Shown here piece by piece: positions 61,361 through 64,000 of a stretch of 64,000 nucleotides of DNA. The notes under the pieces are model-generated. The model was not told where the DNA came from, made no database searches, and worked only from the letters and a program-made list of their open reading frames with translations. The DNA is from Asanoa sp. WMMD1127 (lineage in GTDB: Bacteria > Actinomycetota > Actinomycetes > Mycobacteriales > Micromonosporaceae). A program made the translations under genes and the position numbers. The DNA lies in contig NZ_JARUBP010000001.1 in assembly GCF_029626225.1 (NCBI RefSeq), positions 6,448,001-6,512,000 of the forward strand. Direction: 5' to 3'. Each line of letters opens with the position of its first letter. Position 1 is the first letter of the stretch.

Positions 61361-62830
61361 ATGTCCGCTCCGTCCCGTTCCGTCGACGCCGAGGCCACCA
61401 GCGGATCGCTGGCCGCCGGGCGGCTCGGCGTACCCGCGGTGCTCTTCTTCGTCATGTCGGCGGCCACCCCGCTGACCGTGGTCGCCGGCGTGGTGACCAC
61501 CGGCTTCGCCACCACGGGACTGACCGGCATCCCGGTCGCGTTCGTCGTGGTCGGCCTCGTGCTCGCGGTGTTCTCGGTCGGCTACGTGGCGATGGCGCGG
61601 CACATGGCCAACGCGGGCGCCTTCTACACGTTCGTCGCCCGCGGTGTCGGGCGGCCCGCCGGCGTCGGCGCGTCCTGGGTCGCGCTGGTCGCCTACAACG
61701 CGTTGCAGGTCGGCCTCTACGGCGCCATCGGGTCCGCCGCCGGGCCGCTGCTCGACGAGTGGTTCGGCGTCAACCCCGACTGGTGGGTCGTCGCGCTGGT
61801 CTGCTGGGCGATCGTGGCCGTGCTCGGCGTGTTGCGCATCGACGTCAACGGCACCGTGCTGGCCGTACTCCTCTGCGCCGAGGTGTTGATCATCCTGGTC
61901 TACTCGATCGCCGACCTCGCCAGCCCGGCCGGCGGCGCGGTCAGCACGGCCACGCTCGATCCCGGCAACCTGTTCGGTGACGGCGTCGGCGCGATCCTGG
62001 TGCTGGCGCTGCTCGGGTTCGTCGGCTTCGAGGCGTCGGTGGTGTTCTCCGAGGAGGCCAAGGACCCGAAGCGGACCGTACGCACGGCCACCTATGTCGC
62101 CGTCGCCGCCACCGCCGTGCTCTACACGCTGGCGTCCTGGGCGATGACGGTCGCGACGGGGCCGGAGAACATCGTGGAGCGTTCGCAACAGGAGAGCGTC
62201 GGCCTCATCTTCGGCCTCGCGGGCGCCAACCTCGGCGACGCCTGGGTGACGATCGGCGAGGTGCTGTTCGCGACGTCGATCGTGGCGGCGATGATCTCGT
62301 TCCACAACACCATCGCGCGTTACATGTTCGCCCTGGGCCGCGAGCGGGTGCTGCCGGCCGCGCTCGGCCGCACCAGTGCCGGCTCGCGGGCGCCGCGCAA
62401 CGCGTCGCTGGTGCAGTCGGTGATCGGGCTCGTCGTCATCATCGTGTACGCGATCGGCGGCTGGGAGCCCACCGTCCACCTGTTCTTCTGGGCCGGCACC
62501 TCCGGCGGCCTCGGCGTGCTGTTCCTGATCACGCTGACCGCCCTCGCGGTGCTGCTCTTCTTCCGCCGCGACGGCCACGGCGAGTCGGTCTGGTCCCGCC
62601 TGATCGCGCCGGCGGTGGCCCTCGTCGTGCTGGTGGTCGTCGTCGTGCTGGCCGTCGCCAACTTCGACGCCCTGCTAGGCGTGGCCCCGGACAGCGCACT
62701 GGCGTGGGCCATCCCGGTCGCCTTCGTGGTCATCGGCCTTCTCGGCGCCGCCTACGCGATGCGGCTGAAGACCAGCCAACCCGAGGTGTACGCGTCGATC
62801 GGCGCCGGTGGCGAACGAGCGGGGAGCTGA
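61361..62830 (+). CDS. APC family amino acid permease
   Basis: A 489-residue transporter with about twelve membrane segments. The N-terminal GRLGVPAVLFFVMSAATPLT, ARHMANAGAFYTFVARGVGR, FVGFEASVVFSEEAKDPKRT and SFHNTIARYMFALGRERVLP are hallmarks of the APC superfamily (amino acid or polyamine uptake). The ATG at 61361 has GGAGG eight bases upstream; the ATG at 61337 is less well supported and lies in the repeat. Divergent from a kinase-like gene; specificity unknown. Confidence 0.9.
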   Translation: MSAPSRSVDAEATSGSLAAGRLGVPAVLFFVMSAATPLTVVAGVVTTGFATTGLTGIPVAFVVVGLVLAVFSVGYVAMARHMANAGAFYTFVARGVGRPAGVGASWVALVAYNALQVGLYGAIGSAAGPLLDEWFGVNPDWWVVALVCWAIVAVLGVLRIDVNGTVLAVLLCAEVLIILVYSIADLASPAGGAVSTATLDPGNLFGDGVGAILVLALLGFVGFEASVVFSEEAKDPKRTVRTATYVAVAATAVLYTLASWAMTVATGPENIVERSQQESVGLIFGLAGANLGDAWVTIGEVLFATSIVAAMISFHNTIARYMFALGRERVLPAALGRTSAGSRAPRNASLVQSVIGLVVIIVYAIGGWEPTVHLFFWAGTSGGLGVLFLITLTALAVLLFFRRDGHGESVWSRLIAPAVALVVLVVVVVLAVANFDALLGVAPDSALAWAIPVAFVVIGLLGAAYAMRLKTSQPEVYASIGAGGERAGS

Positions 62831-62878
62831 GCGAAGTCCGGCCGTGAGAAGCCCGCCAGGCCGGGTAGACGCTGGGGC

Positions 62879-64000
62879 ATGGATCTCCACTACCTGCGGC
62901 CGATCTACGCGCAACCGGGGCCCTGGGCGTCGGTCTACCTCGACGCCTCGCGCAGTGACGAGAGTGGCGGGCGGGAGGTCGAGCTCCGCTGGCGGGCGCT
63001 CGCGCAGCAGCTCGCGGAGCTCGGCGCCGACCAGCCGACCATCGAGGTCATCGGTGACACGCTGCTGAACTACCCCACCCAGGAGGGCCGGTACGGCCTG
63101 GCGGCGTTCGCCCGGGCCGGCCGGGTCGCCCTGGTCGAGCCGATGAACGCGCCGCCGCCGGCCGACGAGGCGCGTTACTCGGCGCTTCCGCACGCGATGC
63201 CGCTCGTCGCCCTCCGTGGGGAGGACGTCCCCTATGTCCGGGTCCTGGTCGACCGGTCCGGCGCCGATCTGGAAGGGCTGGCGGTGGCGACCACACCCCG
63301 GCTCCGCGAGGTCGACGAGACGGTACGCGGCCGTGAGCAGTACCCGCTGCACAAGGCGCACGCCGGCGGACAGGACCGGCGGGGCGACGACTACCGGGTC
63401 GACGAGATCTGGAAGCGGAACGCCGGTGACGTCGCCGGCGCCACGGCGGAGCTGGCCGAGGCCGTCGGGGCCGAGGTCGTGGTAGTGGGCGGCGACGTGC
63501 GTACGGTGCCGATGTTCGTGGAGAAACTGCCGAAGCGCTGGCAGGAGCGGACGGTGCGGACCGACGCGGGTTCGCGGGCGCCGGGCGCCGACGAGGACGC
63601 GCTGGACGACGTGACCATCCAGGCGATCGCCGACGTCGCGGACCGGCACACGCAGGCGGCGATCGACCGCTACCAGGTGCAGCGGGGCGAGCACGTGTCG
63701 GCGACCGGGCTGCCCGACGTCGTCGCCGCGCTGCAGCGCCGGCAGGTGGAGACGGTGCTGATGGTCAACGACCTCTCGTCGACCGACACGCTGTTCATCG
63801 GTCGCGACGACCCGTCCTTGATCGCCCTCGACGCCGACACGCTGATCGCCGAGGGGGTCGAGGACCCGCTGCGCGTACGGGCGGACCAGGCGCTGTTGCG
63901 GGCCATCACGGGGACGGACGCGGAGCTGGTGCTGGTGGGGCCGGACGAGGCGCCGCTGGAGCACGGGATCGGTGCGGTCATGCGGTGGGCGGACCAGCCG
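62879..64000 (+). CDS. Rv2629-like (bacterial release-factor-like) protein, 3' end cut by the window
   Basis: The frame stays open from the ATG at 62879 to the window end: 374 residues, close to the family length, so only the last residues are missing. Segments LHYLRPIYAQPGPWASVYLD, LVALRGEDVPYVRVLVDRSG, KRNAGDVAGATAELAEAVGA, VVVGGDVRTVPMFVEKLP and TGLPDVVAALQRRQVETVLM match actinobacterial proteins of the Rv2629 type, which have an eRF1/Vms1-like fold and are linked to hypoxia or ribosome rescue. Activity here is unproven. No Shine-Dalgarno is visible. Confidence 0.8.
   Translation, partial: MDLHYLRPIYAQPGPWASVYLDASRSDESGGREVELRWRALAQQLAELGADQPTIEVIGDTLLNYPTQEGRYGLAAFARAGRVALVEPMNAPPPADEARYSALPHAMPLVALRGEDVPYVRVLVDRSGADLEGLAVATTPRLREVDETVRGREQYPLHKAHAGGQDRRGDDYRVDEIWKRNAGDVAGATAELAEAVGAEVVVVGGDVRTVPMFVEKLPKRWQERTVRTDAGSRAPGADEDALDDVTIQAIADVADRHTQAAIDRYQVQRGEHVSATGLPDVVAALQRRQVETVLMVNDLSSTDTLFIGRDDPSLIALDADTLIAEGVEDPLRVRADQALLRAITGTDAELVLVGPDEAPLEHGIGAVMRWADQP

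Overview
The window is very GC-rich DNA with strong G/C preference at third codon positions, actinobacterial protein families throughout, Tat/Sec-exported plant-polysaccharide enzymes and many start codons without a Shine-Dalgarno sequence. It looks like chromosomal DNA of a filamentous actinomycete, most probably a Micromonosporaceae-like genus; the genus cannot be fixed from sequence alone. No rRNA, tRNA, CRISPR array, integrase or insertion sequence was seen. Coding density is high and no stretch over 300 bases is without a gene or gene remnant.

Layout. 1-10.7 kb: the end of a polyphosphate kinase 2 gene, a TetR-GAPDH operon with a clear operator, a YihY-family membrane protein, an unusually asymmetric heterodimeric ABC exporter, a secreted M23 peptidase, a ZIP metal transporter and a secreted M1 aminopeptidase. 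10.8-18.5 kb: a decayed secreted alpha/beta hydrolase, then an aminotransferase / Lrp / double-Lrp / MFS efflux locus, a quinone-oxidoreductase-like MDR and small membrane or unknown proteins. 18.5-25 kb: three exported carbohydrate enzymes in a row (CE7 esterase, GH99-like, GH30-CBM13), then a molybdopterin oxidase and a small secreted repeat protein. 25-31 kb: regulators paired with oxidoreductases (LysR/SDR, GlxA-type/saccharopine-dehydrogenase-like), a methyltransferase, an unknown protein and a peptidase E. 31-34.8 kb: a GH2 enzyme with a C-terminal CBM42, an 18-bp perfect palindrome and a LacI regulator. 34.8-36.3 kb: a decay island (broken S1 protease and broken lipoprotein). 36.4-40.8 kb: an unknown secreted protein and a 56-residue exported peptide whose stop overlaps the start of a large LuxR/LAL regulator. 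40.8-51.4 kb: the most interesting locus, an apparent eight-gene operon (flavin monooxygenase, sugar-type ABC importer, acetoacetyl-CoA-synthetase-like ligase, TetR, SDR, APH-like kinase) facing an ACAD10/11-like acyl-CoA dehydrogenase. 51.4-64 kb: class F sortase and a surface protein, a VOC protein, a methyltransferase, a DUF4132 protein, a CE4-CBM2 deacetylase, a nitrilase-family hydrolase, a two-domain peptidoglycan hydrolase, a kinase-like protein, an APC permease and a partial Rv2629-like protein.

How genes work together. The CE7, GH99-like, GH30, GH2 and CE4 proteins are all exported and suit a soil organism that degrades hemicellulose. The 40.8-51.4 kb cluster combines import, CoA activation, SDR oxidoreduction, an APH-type kinase and an ACAD10/11-like dehydrogenase, the logic of 4-hydroxyacyl-CoA catabolism; the operon TetR and two inverted repeats in the divergent promoter offer a simple control circuit. 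Two genome-scale habits stand out: eleven genes carry TANNNT exactly 6-7 bases before the start codon with no Shine-Dalgarno (leaderless transcripts), and seven convergent pairs overlap at their stop codons.
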